DNA of 64,000 bases from Burkholderiaceae bacterium (GCA_947448695.1 CANFOL010000009.1:16882-80881), one strand, 5' to 3'; numbered from the stretch's first letter, positions 18,751-28,645 are shown. Program-made: numbers and translations. The notes: generated by a model from the sequence alone, not told the origin.

Positions 18751-19893
18751 ATGCGCATTTTTCAAAACAGGGCAGCTACGGCTGCCCTTTTTAGTCCGCA
18801 AGATGTACTGGACCAAATGCCCAACTCGATTTTGCTTATTGATCGAGAAATGTTGAGTATCGTCTATGCAAATTCTGCAGCTGAAGTCGCCTTAAAAGTT
18901 TCTCAAAAAAACCTCATTGGTTATCAAATGAATGATATTTTTGGTGATAGTCCCGCACTTGATGACCTATTTCATCAGTTTCATACAGACGGTAGTACGC
19001 AAAGAATTGACATGGTTTTAGGGCATGGAGCCCTTCGTCCTGATCAAAAAGAATGTTTAGCTTATGTGATCTTATCTGGTATTGAAGGTTCAGATTTAAT
19101 CGTCTTTGAATGGTTTGAAATTGATCAACAGATGAAGAGTGCTCGTGAGGAGCGATTAATCCTTCAAGCAAGAGCAAATAAAGAGCTCATGAGAAATTTA
19201 GCTCACGAAATTAAAAATCCGCTTGGGGGTATTCGTGGAGCTGCGCAATTATTAGATTATGAGTTACCGGATCCCTCTTTAAAAGAATATACCAAGGTCA
19301 TGATTAAAGAGGTTGATCGCTTACAAACTTTAGTTGATCGCCTTCTCGCCCCTCACAAACGTAAAAAAGAGATCTCCGAATTAAATATCCATGAAGTTTT
19401 AGAACGTGTTCGTAGCGTAGTTTTGGCAGAGTTTCCTACAGGCCTTGCAATTACTCGTTTTTATGATGTGAGTTTGCCGGAAATTATTGGTGATAAAGAA
19501 GTCCTTATTCAAGCTTTGCTCAATATTGTGCACAATGCTGCGCAGATCTTAGAAGATCGACGCCAGTTGGGTGATGCCAAAATTCAGTTACAAACCAGTG
19601 TTTCGCGCAATGTCACGATTGGTAAGAAGCGGTTTAAATTGGCACTGAATATTCATATTATTGATAACGGACCAGGTATTCCTTCAGAAATTATCGATCA
19701 TATTTTTCTACCATTAGTATCAGGAAGAGCATCTGGTAGCGGACTTGGTTTAACTTTAGCGCAATCGTTCATTCAGATGCATGGAGGCTTCATAAGTGTG
19801 CAAAGTGAGCCTGGTAATACTGATTTTCATGTTCAAATTCCTTATACATCTTTAGAGTATTTAAATAATTCCGAGTTAAGAGGTGAACTATGA
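18751..19893 (+). CDS. glnL: Nitrogen regulation sensor kinase NtrB (GlnL)
   Basis: A 380-aa cytoplasmic two-component kinase. It has an N-terminal PAS domain (about 20-130, MPNSILLIDREMLSIVYANS), then a HisKA domain with NLAHEIKNPLGGIRGAAQLL (phospho-acceptor His152) and HATPase motifs (NIVHNAAQ, DNGPGIP, GSGLGLTLAQ). By family it controls NtrC phosphorylation in response to GlnB. ATG 18751 is the only standard start that keeps the whole PAS domain; the next in-frame ATG (18817) would trim it. The Shine-Dalgarno is weak. The glnA terminator lies inside its first codons. It overlaps ntrC by four bases. Confidence 0.93.
   Translation: MRIFQNRAATAALFSPQDVLDQMPNSILLIDREMLSIVYANSAAEVALKVSQKNLIGYQMNDIFGDSPALDDLFHQFHTDGSTQRIDMVLGHGALRPDQKECLAYVILSGIEGSDLIVFEWFEIDQQMKSAREERLILQARANKELMRNLAHEIKNPLGGIRGAAQLLDYELPDPSLKEYTKVMIKEVDRLQTLVDRLLAPHKRKKEISELNIHEVLERVRSVVLAEFPTGLAITRFYDVSLPEIIGDKEVLIQALLNIVHNAAQILEDRRQLGDAKIQLQTSVSRNVTIGKKRFKLALNIHIIDNGPGIPSEIIDHIFLPLVSGRASGSGLGLTLAQSFIQMHGGFISVQSEPGNTDFHVQIPYTSLEYLNNSELRGEL
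18769..18792 (+). terminator. glnA terminator embedded in the start of ntrB
   Basis: A stem AGGGCAGC/GCTGCCCT (18769-18776 and 18781-18788) closes on a TACG tetraloop and is followed by T residues to 18792. The UACG loop makes an unusually stable hairpin. It lies 36 bases after the glnA stop, but also within codons 7-14 of the ntrB reading frame, so translation of ntrB would melt it. Confidence 0.85.
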
Positions 19894-21386
19894 AGTCAGT
19901 TTGGATTGTTGATGATGATCAGTCCATACGTTGGGTATTAGAAAAGTCTTTGACAAGAGAGATGATCCCTTTTAAAAGTTTTTCTAATCCGAATGATATG
20001 TTAGATGCCTTAGAAAAAGAAAAGCCCCAAGTGGTTATTTCAGATATCCGCATGCCTAAAGGTAATGGGATTAACCTATTACAGCAGTTAAAACATGACT
20101 ATCCCAAATTGCCAGTGATTATCATGACCGCTTTTTCTGATATGGATTCAGCAGTGGCATCTTTTCATGGTGGAGCATTTGAGTACATTACCAAACCCTT
20201 TGATTTAGCTGCCGTAATGACCATCATACAGCGTGCAATATCAGAGAGTAAAAGTGCAGAAGAGGTGAAAACTCAATTTGCACCCACTGGTTTGCAGAGC
20301 AAGAGCATTGTTCCTGAGTTAATTGGGCAAGCACCTGCTATGCAAGAAATTTTTCGTGCGGTGGGTCGTTTATCGACATCCAATGCTACGATTTTAATTA
20401 CTGGGGAGTCGGGTACAGGTAAAGAGTTACTTGCACGTGCACTTCATCGCCATGGATCTCGTGCAAATACACCATTTATGGAGCTGAATTTAGCGTCAAT
20501 TCCGAAAGACCTGATTGAGGGTGAATTGTTTGGTTTTGAGAGAGGTGCTGTAGCAAATGCCAGTACGATGAAACGAGGCCAAATTGAGTTAGCTGATGGT
20601 GGAACTTTGTTTTTAGATGAGGTGGCTGATATGCCTTTACCGATTCAGAGTTCATTATTGCAACTGTTAGAAGACGGCAAGTTTTACCGTATTGGTGGTA
20701 ATGTTCAACTTCAAGCCAATGTAAGAATCATTGCCTCTAGCTATCAAAATCTAGAAAACTTGGTTGCCAATGGACTTTTTAGAGAAGACTTATTCCATCG
20801 TCTGAATGTGATTCGGTTAAGACTTCCGGCACTTCGGGATCGTATTGAAGATTTGCCTGTTTTAACGCAGCATTTTTTAGCAATGAGCGCCCGACAATTA
20901 AATGTGAAGCCGAAGATATTATTGCCAGAAACAATTGAAGCTTTATCTAAGTTGCCTTTTCCGGGTAATGTTCGTCAATTACAAAGTATTTGTCATTGGC
21001 TAACCGTGATGATTTCTGCACCTGAGATTCGTGCGATGGATTTACCGCGTGATTTGACATATCCAACACCACTCTCCCAGCCTAAATCCATTGCTGGCGG
21101 AGAGGTTCTACCCATCTTGAGTGAAGGGCGAGAATCAAGTGCGTCGGCCAACTACGCTACTGTGTCGGGGAGTGTTAAGTGGGATCAGCAATTACATAGA
21201 ATTGCTAAAAAAATGCTGGAAGATGGTCATGAAAATGTTTTTCAGGATCTTTTACAGCAGTTTGAAAAATCGGTGATTGAGGCTGCCCTAGAAACGACTC
21301 GAGGTAGAAAAGTAGAGGCTGCTGAACGCTTAGGCATTGGCCGCAATACGATTACTCGAAAATTACAAGAATTAGGAATTGAGTAA
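19890..21386 (+). CDS. glnG: Nitrogen regulation response regulator NtrC with altered GAFTGA loop
   Basis: A 498-aa protein with receiver, AAA+ and Fis domains. The receiver has Asp52 (VVISDIRMP) and an acidic pocket at 8-10. The AAA+ domain has Walker A GESGTGKE and Walker B GGTLFLDE, and an arginine-rich FREDLFHRLNV segment follows. The C-terminal Fis helix-turn-helix reads AAERLGIGRNTITRKL. The sigma-54 contact loop, GAFTGA in nearly all activators, reads GAVANA here (residues 219-224): the essential Phe and Thr are replaced. ATPase motifs appear intact. It probably still binds the TGCAC-type operator upstream of glnA, but may not open sigma-54 promoters. The ATGA overlap with ntrB indicates coupling. 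Confidence 0.93.
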   Translation: MKSVWIVDDDQSIRWVLEKSLTREMIPFKSFSNPNDMLDALEKEKPQVVISDIRMPKGNGINLLQQLKHDYPKLPVIIMTAFSDMDSAVASFHGGAFEYITKPFDLAAVMTIIQRAISESKSAEEVKTQFAPTGLQSKSIVPELIGQAPAMQEIFRAVGRLSTSNATILITGESGTGKELLARALHRHGSRANTPFMELNLASIPKDLIEGELFGFERGAVANASTMKRGQIELADGGTLFLDEVADMPLPIQSSLLQLLEDGKFYRIGGNVQLQANVRIIASSYQNLENLVANGLFREDLFHRLNVIRLRLPALRDRIEDLPVLTQHFLAMSARQLNVKPKILLPETIEALSKLPFPGNVRQLQSICHWLTVMISAPEIRAMDLPRDLTYPTPLSQPKSIAGGEVLPILSEGRESSASANYATVSGSVKWDQQLHRIAKKMLEDGHENVFQDLLQQFEKSVIEAALETTRGRKVEAAERLGIGRNTITRKLQELGIE

Positions 21387-21391
21387 AAAAA

Positions 21392-22234
21392 TTACTTTGT
21401 AAAGCTTAGAATCACAGGGGCGTGATCTGAGGGTTGTTCCCACTTTCGAGGAACTTTATCCACTTTACAAGAAGTGCATCGTTCCTTGAGCTCTTGTGAG
21501 ACCATCACATGATCGATACGCATACCCGCATTTCGACGGAACCCCATCATACGATAGTCCCACCAGCTAAAAGATTTAGGCTCTTGGTCAAATAAGCGAA
21601 AACTATCAACTAGACCCAACTCTTGAAATTGACTAAAAAATGCACGTTCTTCAGGAGAAACTAAGTTTTGTCCTACCCAAGCTTTTGGATCATGAACATC
21701 TTGATCCTCGGGAGCGATATTAAAATCACCCATTAATAGGAGTCTTGGGTATTGTTGTAATTGTGTTGCTAGGTATTTTTTTAAGGCGGTCAGCCACCGT
21801 ATTTTATAAGCAAATTTATCACTTTCAGGTGATTGTCCATTCGGGAAGTAACCACAGATGATCCGTATCGGTGGAGTTTCTTTTAGGTGAATCGTACTTA
21901 CAATCAAACGTTGTTGTTCATCAATAAAGTTTGGGATATTTTTTTGAACTTGTAAAAAGGCAGTTTCTGGATCTTGGTGAAGTTGTGCAAGAGAGCTTTT
22001 TCTGACAAGAAGGGCAACACCGTTATAGGTTTTTTGACCAAGCGGTAAGCTATAAAAACCGGCTTGTTCAAGTTCCTTCGTAGGAAACTTATCATCTGTA
22101 ATTTTTAACTCTTGAAGACCGATAATATCAATTGATTGTTGATTCTCATCGCATAGCTTGAGCCATTGCAGTAGATGGGGTAATCTCACTTTGAGTGAGT
22201 TAACGTTCCAAGTAGCTACTCGAATCATTGACAT
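21392..22234 (-). CDS. xth: Exodeoxyribonuclease III (AP endonuclease)
   Basis: A 280-aa EEP-fold nuclease for base-excision repair. It opens with VATWNVNSLK, then GLQELKI (metal-binding Glu), LLMGDFNIAPEDQDV (catalytic Asp/Asn) and the C-terminal SDHAPVIL (catalytic Asp-His). Length matches ExoIII. Starts at 22234 and 22228 are both possible. It is four bases downstream of the oligopeptidase gene on the same strand and probably cotranscribed. Its end faces ntrC with a five-base gap and no clear terminator. Confidence 0.93.
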   Translation of the reverse strand: MSMIRVATWNVNSLKVRLPHLLQWLKLCDENQQSIDIIGLQELKITDDKFPTKELEQAGFYSLPLGQKTYNGVALLVRKSSLAQLHQDPETAFLQVQKNIPNFIDEQQRLIVSTIHLKETPPIRIICGYFPNGQSPESDKFAYKIRWLTALKKYLATQLQQYPRLLLMGDFNIAPEDQDVHDPKAWVGQNLVSPEERAFFSQFQELGLVDSFRLFDQEPKSFSWWDYRMMGFRRNAGMRIDHVMVSQELKERCTSCKVDKVPRKWEQPSDHAPVILSFTK

Positions 22235-22238
22235 CAGC

Positions 22239-24335
22239 TTAGGCGCTTTCTTCTAATAAGCCACCATGCCTGAGTAAGGCATCAATTTCTGGCGAACGGC
22301 CTCTAAAGGCCTTAAAAGACTCTGCTGCAGATCGACTTCCACCTACTTCAAGAATTTGTTTACGATAAAGAATTCCGACCTTAGGGTTTAAGATTGATCC
22401 AAAACCAGAGGCTTGTTCTTCAAACGCTGAAAACGCGTCCGCAGAGAGCACTTCAGCCCATTTATAACTGTAATAACCCGCCGCGTAACCGCCTGCGAAA
22501 ATGTGGCTAAAGGAATGAGGCCAGCGAGAAATCGGTGACTGATTTAAAACATGAATGTTTTGGTTGATTGTTTGTGAGAGCGCTAATATGTCAGATGGCT
22601 TTGCATTTGCAGCATCAAAGCTAGAATGAAGTTCCCAATCAAAACTAGAAAAAACAATTTGTCTTAAAGTAAAAAGACCATTTTGGAAATTTTTTGCAGC
22701 AAGCATTTTATTAAATAATTCACGTGGTAATACATCATGCGTATCAATGTGACGAGATAGTTTTTGAATCACCTCATAGTCCCAGCAAAAATTTTCCATA
22801 AACTGGCTGGGTAGTTCAACTGCGTCCCATTCAACACCATTGATACCTGATACTCCTAGAGCATCCACCTGAGTCAACATATGGTGAAGGCCATGACCGA
22901 ATTCGTGGAAGAGGGTAATCACATCATCATGACTAATTGTGGCTGAGCGTAGCTGACCATTAACGGTAATAGGCCCAGGAAAATTACAAACAAGGTATGC
23001 CACAGGTGTTTGAATATCACCATTTTGCATCAACATTCTGCCACGAGCATCGTCCATCCAAGCGCCGCCGCGTTTACCACTTCTGGCATAGGCATCGAGA
23101 TAAAAATGGGCAACTACATGATCACTTTCATTACGTACTTCAAAAGACTGCACATCAGCATGCCAAGTTGGTAATATGGTTGCTTGTATTCTCACTTGGA
23201 AAATGGTTTGGATGACGTGAAATAAACCTTGAAGCACTTGATCAATCGGAAAATATTTTTTTACTTCATGTTCTGAGAATAAATATTTCGCTTGCTTGAG
23301 TTTTTCTGAAGCAAAAACAATATCCCAAGGTTCAAGCGATTGAATTGCTAATTCTGAAGACGCAAATTGTTGTAACTCATCTAGATCTCTTAAAGCACTT
23401 TTATGAGCACGCTTAGCAAACTCACTCAGGAATTCTCGAACTTCATCGACAGAGCTAGCCATTTTTGGCACTAAACTAAGGGCCGCATAGTTTTCAAAAC
23501 CCAAAAGGCGAGCTTCTTCATGGCGCAACTTCAGTATTTCAAGCATACCTTGGCTATTGTCCCAGTCTAAATTTCCTTGTCCATATTGCGGAGAGAGTTC
23601 AGAAGCACGTGTGACATAGGCCTCATATAAGGTTTGACGCAATTGGCGGTTTTGCGCAAATTGTTGAACAGGGTAATAGGAAGGAAACTTCAAATTAAAT
23701 GCCCAGCCTTCTTGATCGTGGGCTTTTGCTAATTCTTTTGCCGCAGAAAGAATGTCTTCTGGTATTCCCTCTAAAAACTGAAAATCGTGAACCACCTGTA
23801 AGAATGCATCTGTTGAATCAAGTACATGATCAGAAAAAGATTTGGTGAGTTGTGCAAGATCTTCAGATATTTTTGCAAAACGCGGCTTGAACTCCTCGGC
23901 TAACTCAGCACCCCCCAATTGAAAATCTCGAATGGAGTTAGTAATGACTTTTTGTTGGGCGGGAGAGAGTTGTAACCACTGCTCGGTAGCTTGTATTTTT
24001 TTATATTGTTCAAATAACTCTAAGCTTTGTTCAAATGCACTGGAATAGGCGGTCACTTCAGGCAACATTTTTGCGTGTGCGGCCCGTAATTCAGTAGAGT
24101 CAATCACACTGGTGAGATGGTTGACTACTCCCCACGCTCGTCCTAAAGCTTGATTGGTCAGCTCCAAAGGGCTAATCAAATTTTTCCATGTTGGTGCATC
24201 CTGCAGAGCAATGGCGTCCTTTAAAGACTGATGAGCGTCTTGAAGCAAGCTAGTGATAGCTTCTTCAATATGTTTGGGTTCGATAGCAAAATAGTTGGGT
24301 AAACCATGACCCATTTCTAATAAAGGATTACTCAT
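22239..24335 (-). CDS. prlC: Oligopeptidase A (M3 family metallopeptidase)
   Basis: A 698-aa cytosolic zinc endopeptidase that degrades short peptides and cleaved signal peptides. The zinc motif HEFGH is at 477-481 (FHEFGHGLHHML), with the downstream Glu ligand expected in the ENFCWDYE region. The long helical N-terminal part and the C-terminal FRGRSPEIDALLRHGGL are typical of PrlC/OpdA. It lies between folD (11 bases upstream) and xth (4 bases downstream), all on the minus strand. Confidence 0.94.
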   Translation of the reverse strand: MSNPLLEMGHGLPNYFAIEPKHIEEAITSLLQDAHQSLKDAIALQDAPTWKNLISPLELTNQALGRAWGVVNHLTSVIDSTELRAAHAKMLPEVTAYSSAFEQSLELFEQYKKIQATEQWLQLSPAQQKVITNSIRDFQLGGAELAEEFKPRFAKISEDLAQLTKSFSDHVLDSTDAFLQVVHDFQFLEGIPEDILSAAKELAKAHDQEGWAFNLKFPSYYPVQQFAQNRQLRQTLYEAYVTRASELSPQYGQGNLDWDNSQGMLEILKLRHEEARLLGFENYAALSLVPKMASSVDEVREFLSEFAKRAHKSALRDLDELQQFASSELAIQSLEPWDIVFASEKLKQAKYLFSEHEVKKYFPIDQVLQGLFHVIQTIFQVRIQATILPTWHADVQSFEVRNESDHVVAHFYLDAYARSGKRGGAWMDDARGRMLMQNGDIQTPVAYLVCNFPGPITVNGQLRSATISHDDVITLFHEFGHGLHHMLTQVDALGVSGINGVEWDAVELPSQFMENFCWDYEVIQKLSRHIDTHDVLPRELFNKMLAAKNFQNGLFTLRQIVFSSFDWELHSSFDAANAKPSDILALSQTINQNIHVLNQSPISRWPHSFSHIFAGGYAAGYYSYKWAEVLSADAFSAFEEQASGFGSILNPKVGILYRKQILEVGGSRSAAESFKAFRGRSPEIDALLRHGGLLEESA

Positions 24336-24346
24336 ATGTTGTACTC

Positions 24347-25198
24347 TTAATGATGAAATTTAATGGCTGCTTCGAGCGTGTTTTGCAACAGCATGGTGAT
24401 CGTCATAGGACCAACTCCACCGGGAACAGGAGTTATCCAGCCGGCGACATATTTGACCTCATCAAAGTCGACATCCCCGCATAATTTACCATCTGGTAAT
24501 CGATTGATGCCTACATCAATGACAACTGCACCATTTTTAACCATATTTGCAGTGATCATCTTTGGAATCCCTGTTGCTACTACCAAAATATCTGCTTCTT
24601 TGGTGTGGGCAGCAATATCTTTGGTTTTACTATTACAAATAGTGATGGTAGCGCCTGCTTGTAAGAGCAACATCGCCATGGGTTTACCGACAATATTTGA
24701 GGCTCCGACGATGACCGCACGTGCACCACGAATCGGGTAATCAATACTTTCTAAAATTTTCATGCACCCATAGGGGGTACAGGGCTTAAAAATGGGTTTG
24801 CCAGTCATTAAAGCGCCAGCATTACTGACATGAAAGCCATCAACATCTTTTAAAGGGTCAATTGCTTCTAAGACCAGATGACTATTGATGTGAGCGGGTA
24901 AAGGAAGTTGCACCAAGATGCCGTGAATACTTGGGTTTTGATTTAACCCTTGAATATGACTGAGTAATATTTCTTCGGAGATATCACTTGGCAGTTGAAT
25001 GAGTTCAGAATGAATACCGGCAGCTTCACAGGCTTTGACTTTATTTCTGACATAAATCTGACTCGCAGGATTTTCACCAACGAGAATCACAGCTAGACCA
25101 GGTTTAGTGCCTTTGGCGGTCAGGATTGCTGCTGAAGTAGCAATTTCTGCACGAATTTGCCGAGACAGGAGAGTTCCATCTAAAAGTTTTGCGGGCAT
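24347..25198 (-). CDS. folD: Bifunctional methylene-THF dehydrogenase / methenyl-THF cyclohydrolase
   Basis: A 283-aa FolD that interconverts 5,10-methylene-THF and 10-formyl-THF for purine and formyl-Met synthesis. Signature segments are the folate/catalytic region [18 protein letters not shown] (with the Tyr and Lys), [10 protein letters not shown], the NADP site [17 protein letters not shown], and the C-terminal [18 protein letters not shown]. Length is typical. It lies seven bases after the response-regulator gene on the same strand, then prlC and xth follow. Confidence 0.97.
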   Translation of the reverse strand: MPAKLLDGTLLSRQIRAEIATSAAILTAKGTKPGLAVILVGENPASQIYVRNKVKACEAAGIHSELIQLPSDISEEILLSHIQGLNQNPSIHGILVQLPLPAHINSHLVLEAIDPLKDVDGFHVSNAGALMTGKPIFKPCTPYGCMKILESIDYPIRGARAVIVGASNIVGKPMAMLLLQAGATITICNSKTKDIAAHTKEADILVVATGIPKMITANMVKNGAVVIDVGINRLPDGKLCGDVDFDEVKYVAGWITPVPGGVGPMTITMLLQNTLEAAIKFHH

Positions 25199-25205
25199 TA
25201 ATCGA

Positions 25206-25841
25206 TCAAACTTTTTCAGACAATGCCAAGCGCAGTAGATCTGCCACAGTGCTCACATTGAGTTTTTCCATAATATTGGCGCGATGCGCCTCAACGGTTT
25301 TAATCGAGATGGTTAAATCATCTGCAATTTGTTTATTGAGACGACCGGCCACAATTCGCTCTAGCACTTGTCGTTCTCTACCCGTCAGTTTTGACAATAA
25401 ACTTTGATTATTCTTCTGCAAAGAGGCTTCTTTATAGGAGTTTCTTGCTGTAATTAACATTTTTTCAACAAGATTTTGTAGCTCATTTTCTTTAAAAGGT
25501 TTTTCAATGAAGTCAACAGCTCCTTTTTTCATGGTAGTTACCGCCATAGAAACATCACCATGGCCAGTAATAAAGGAAATCGGCATAGGGATAGATTCAG
25601 CTATTAAATGCTCTTGAAGTTCAAGACCGGACATACCTGGCATTCTGACATCGAGTATGGCGCAAGAAGTGACCTCCCGATCTAAGCCAGTGACCGCCTG
25701 TAAAAAGCGCTCTGCGCTACTGAAGCATTTCACCAAATAGCCATTACTTTCCAGTAACCAACTCAATGAGTCACGGACAGCCTCATCATCATCAACAATA
25801 TAAATAATTTCTTTGGGTTTGTCGCTGTAGATGGTATTCAT
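25206..25841 (-). CDS. FixJ/NarL-type response regulator
   Basis: A 211-aa regulator with a receiver domain (acidic pocket DDDE at 17-20, phospho-acceptor Asp64 in AILDVRMPG, Lys in FIEKPF) and a LuxR-type helix-turn-helix ([20 protein letters not shown], then [19 protein letters not shown]). This is the FixJ/TtrR/StyR class. It lies 56 bases downstream of a PAS-containing kinase gene, its obvious partner. The pair is divergent from the pyruvate dehydrogenase genes, so those are plausible targets, which is inference only. Confidence 0.88.
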   Translation of the reverse strand: MNTIYSDKPKEIIYIVDDDEAVRDSLSWLLESNGYLVKCFSSAERFLQAVTGLDREVTSCAILDVRMPGMSGLELQEHLIAESIPMPISFITGHGDVSMAVTTMKKGAVDFIEKPFKENELQNLVEKMLITARNSYKEASLQKNNQSLLSKLTGRERQVLERIVAGRLNKQIADDLTISIKTVEAHRANIMEKLNVSTVADLLRLALSEKV

Positions 25842-25897
25842 ACATAACCTTGACTAAAAATAAAAAATAAGAGCATCTAGGGTAATAATAACGGTTT

Positions 25898-28489
25898 TTA
25901 TTGCTTACTAGCAGAAGTTTCTTGGCTCTTCATTAAAGGCATTAAATAATTTTCTAAAGGCAGCAAAATGGTAAAGGTACATCCATAAAAATCATCCTCA
26001 TTTTTAGTATTTTCTGCAAACTCGTTTGAGATTGTTTTGGGGTTGTTTTCTGCCATTAAACGCCCTTCATGCGATTCTATAATTGAGCGACAAATATTGA
26101 GCCCCATACCCATTCCTTCTTCTTTAGTACTAAAGAACGGATCAAAAATTTGCGTGGCGATTTCTGAATTAATTCCTTTACCGCTATCGATAATCCGAAT
26201 TCTGAGCATCGGTTGTTGGACGTTATTCTCTAGATCTGCAATGACTTTAATGGGAGGCGTCTTGCCACGGCGAGAGCGAGGGTATGAATCACGCATACTG
26301 TCAATTGCATTTTTGATTAGATTCACGAGGACTTGTTCGATCAAAATTGGGTCAACAAAACACTCTGGTAAATTCGGTAGAAGGGTTTTTTCTATATATA
26401 GACCTTGGCGGTTTGCCTCAATCTCCGCCAGTTCGATGGATTGGTTGATGATTTGTTCGATATGGCACGATTGACGTTGTGGAGCACTTCTTTTGACAAA
26501 ATTTCGTATTCTTTGAATAATGGTACCAGCGCGTAATGCCTGAGCACTGACTTTTTCAATGGCCGGAATAATTTCTTGATCGATTTGGGAGTCCTGCTTT
26601 GCGCGTAGGCGATTCATGAGACCCATACAATAATTGTTAATAGCCGCAAGTGGTTGATTTAATTCATGAGCAATCGAAGAAGCCATCTCACCCATGGTTG
26701 TTAAACGACTGGAAAACTGAAGTTTTTCTTCCTGCACACGAAGATGATCCTCTGCTAGGCGTCGCTCAGTAATGTCTGTGGTAATGAGCATTTGGGCGAG
26801 ATGGCCATCGGTCCATGGAAGGTAACGACTTTTTATCTCATACCAATTAGGTTTGTCGGGTATTTGTGTTTCTCTCGAGTCAGAAGTGATTGGGGTCAGA
26901 GCGGAAGAGGGCAGACCAGCAAAGTCATCTATATTGTCTAAATCTGATGCAAGATTGTTTCCAGAGAAGGCTTCGCTGCCTAATAACAAATGGTGTGCAT
27001 CTGCTGTTTCATCAAACATTTCTTGATATAAATTATTGGAGTACAGCATCTCACCCGTTTTAGGGTTGACAACCGAGATACCTGCGGTTAAGCCCTCGAG
27101 TACAGTAATAAATCGTTGTTGTGAAATGGCTAACTCATCGCGAATACGACGTGGTTCTGAAATATCCACCAAGGATGCAATCCAGCCAGTTTGTTTATTT
27201 TTTGCATCTAGCATAGGGGATACAAAATTTCTGACATATATCTTTTTACCAACCCGGTCCGTCAAAATGGCTTCAATACCACTTGGCGGGCCAAAGTTAT
27301 TCTTAAAAGCATTTTCTAACTTCATTGAATTTGTAATTTCATCCTCTTTTGCCCAAAATGGAAAAGGGGGTTTTAGCCCACGTAATTCTTCATCAGTCCA
27401 GCCGACTAATTTAGAAAAGGCCGGATTGACATAACTGATGCTGCCATCCATTCGATGAACTCGAAGACCTACAGGCATTGAATCTTCAATTGCTCTTCTA
27501 AACATCGTTTCATTAACTAGGTTTCGTTGCATATCTTGTCTAAATTTCATTTGTCGCCAAATAGACCAAAAACTCCAAATTACATAGGAACATAATCCAA
27601 TGACTAACCAAAATAGCATTTGGAAACTGATGTTGCTTGGAAGAGGATAACTTTCTCCCTGAAGAACGACATTATCAGATAGCTTGGATATTTTAATTTG
27701 GTAGGTGCTGTGATATTTAGCTAATGATCGATTGCTTTTTGAATAAAGAACTTGACCTTGATTATTTAAAATAGAGAAGCGATGACGAGCTAAGATATCC
27801 TTTGGAATAATTCGGTTGATCATCAGTGGCACTGAGTATAAGACGGCAATATATTGATGTTGCTCAGAATATTTGGAGCTTGGTTGGACATACCAAAAGA
27901 CGATAGAGCGTTCTTGATTAAAGTTGGATTTGTTATTACCACTTAGTTCCAGGGAGATAAGACTACTGTATGTCCCTCTGCCGGATGCTTCTGCATCTTT
28001 AAGAGTTGCTTCTAACGCATTATTTAATTGAGGTGCAATTTTTTGTTCATTATTCCAATCCACATCATTGACTTTGGGAAAGACTATCGAATTCTTAGCG
28101 ATTTGATTACCCGATTGAATCAAGAGTAGTTCATTGTGATTGTCAATTAATGATCTTGCAATTCGATAAAAATCATTACCTGATTTTTTATCGTTTGAAA
28201 TTAGTAGATTTTTACTAATATTTAAGAGTTCCTCTTCATTTTGTTCGAGGTTGGTTTGCAAGCGTTGCTCTGCATATACGATTTCACGATAAAAGATAAT
28301 TTCTGCTTGTTCGGTCTCTTGTGAAGACAATGACCATAAAATCGCAAACATCGCCAACATGAATAACATGATGGCAATAATTGGTGTGTATAAATAATCT
28401 ACGGACTGTTGACTAAGTTTTTTTTTCAATGACTTTGGTTGCAGCCACTTGTTGATTTTGCTATAAGAGAAGTTAAGCATTTTCTTCAT
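25898..28489 (-). CDS. Membrane sensor histidine kinase with tandem PAS domains
   Basis: An 863-aa kinase. Transmembrane helices at about 34-54 and 289-311 flank a periplasmic sensor region of about 235 residues, similar in layout to DctB-type kinases. Two PAS domains follow (about 331-450, with RRAIEDSMPVGLRVHRMDG, and about 458-585). The HisKA region has AHELNQPLAAINNYC (His608), the FixL-type H-box, and the HATPase domain has NLIKNAIDSM, DSGKGI and GMGMGLNICRSIIESH. The ligand is unknown. The gene is divergent from aceE with 156 bases between them, suggesting a link to pyruvate or redox state, though that is inference. Confidence 0.87.
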   Translation of the reverse strand: MKKMLNFSYSKINKWLQPKSLKKKLSQQSVDYLYTPIIAIMLFMLAMFAILWSLSSQETEQAEIIFYREIVYAEQRLQTNLEQNEEELLNISKNLLISNDKKSGNDFYRIARSLIDNHNELLLIQSGNQIAKNSIVFPKVNDVDWNNEQKIAPQLNNALEATLKDAEASGRGTYSSLISLELSGNNKSNFNQERSIVFWYVQPSSKYSEQHQYIAVLYSVPLMINRIIPKDILARHRFSILNNQGQVLYSKSNRSLAKYHSTYQIKISKLSDNVVLQGESYPLPSNISFQMLFWLVIGLCSYVIWSFWSIWRQMKFRQDMQRNLVNETMFRRAIEDSMPVGLRVHRMDGSISYVNPAFSKLVGWTDEELRGLKPPFPFWAKEDEITNSMKLENAFKNNFGPPSGIEAILTDRVGKKIYVRNFVSPMLDAKNKQTGWIASLVDISEPRRIRDELAISQQRFITVLEGLTAGISVVNPKTGEMLYSNNLYQEMFDETADAHHLLLGSEAFSGNNLASDLDNIDDFAGLPSSALTPITSDSRETQIPDKPNWYEIKSRYLPWTDGHLAQMLITTDITERRLAEDHLRVQEEKLQFSSRLTTMGEMASSIAHELNQPLAAINNYCMGLMNRLRAKQDSQIDQEIIPAIEKVSAQALRAGTIIQRIRNFVKRSAPQRQSCHIEQIINQSIELAEIEANRQGLYIEKTLLPNLPECFVDPILIEQVLVNLIKNAIDSMRDSYPRSRRGKTPPIKVIADLENNVQQPMLRIRIIDSGKGINSEIATQIFDPFFSTKEEGMGMGLNICRSIIESHEGRLMAENNPKTISNEFAENTKNEDDFYGCTFTILLPLENYLMPLMKSQETSASKQ

Positions 28490-28531
28490 AGGGCATATTT
28501 TGCTTGAACTGTCGTTTATAGGTTGAATTTT

Positions 28532-28561
28532 TTGACATATTTACAATAATAATTGCATATT
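28532..28561 (+). promoter_or_regulatory. Candidate promoter of the aceE operon
   Basis: A perfect -35 hexamer TTGACA at 28532-28537 is followed at 18 bases by CATATT (28556-28561), a weak -10 match. The alternative TATTAT at 28558 would need a 20-base gap. The surrounding sequence is very AT-rich. Position (about 85 bases before the aceE ATG) and direction suit the pyruvate dehydrogenase operon, but the -10 is uncertain. Confidence 0.3.
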
Positions 28562-28645
28562 ATGAAAAATATTATCAAGATATGAAAAAAAACTTGTATT
28601 TTAGGCATCTAAATTTAGAATAGAGAAATAAATAAGGAGATCAAA

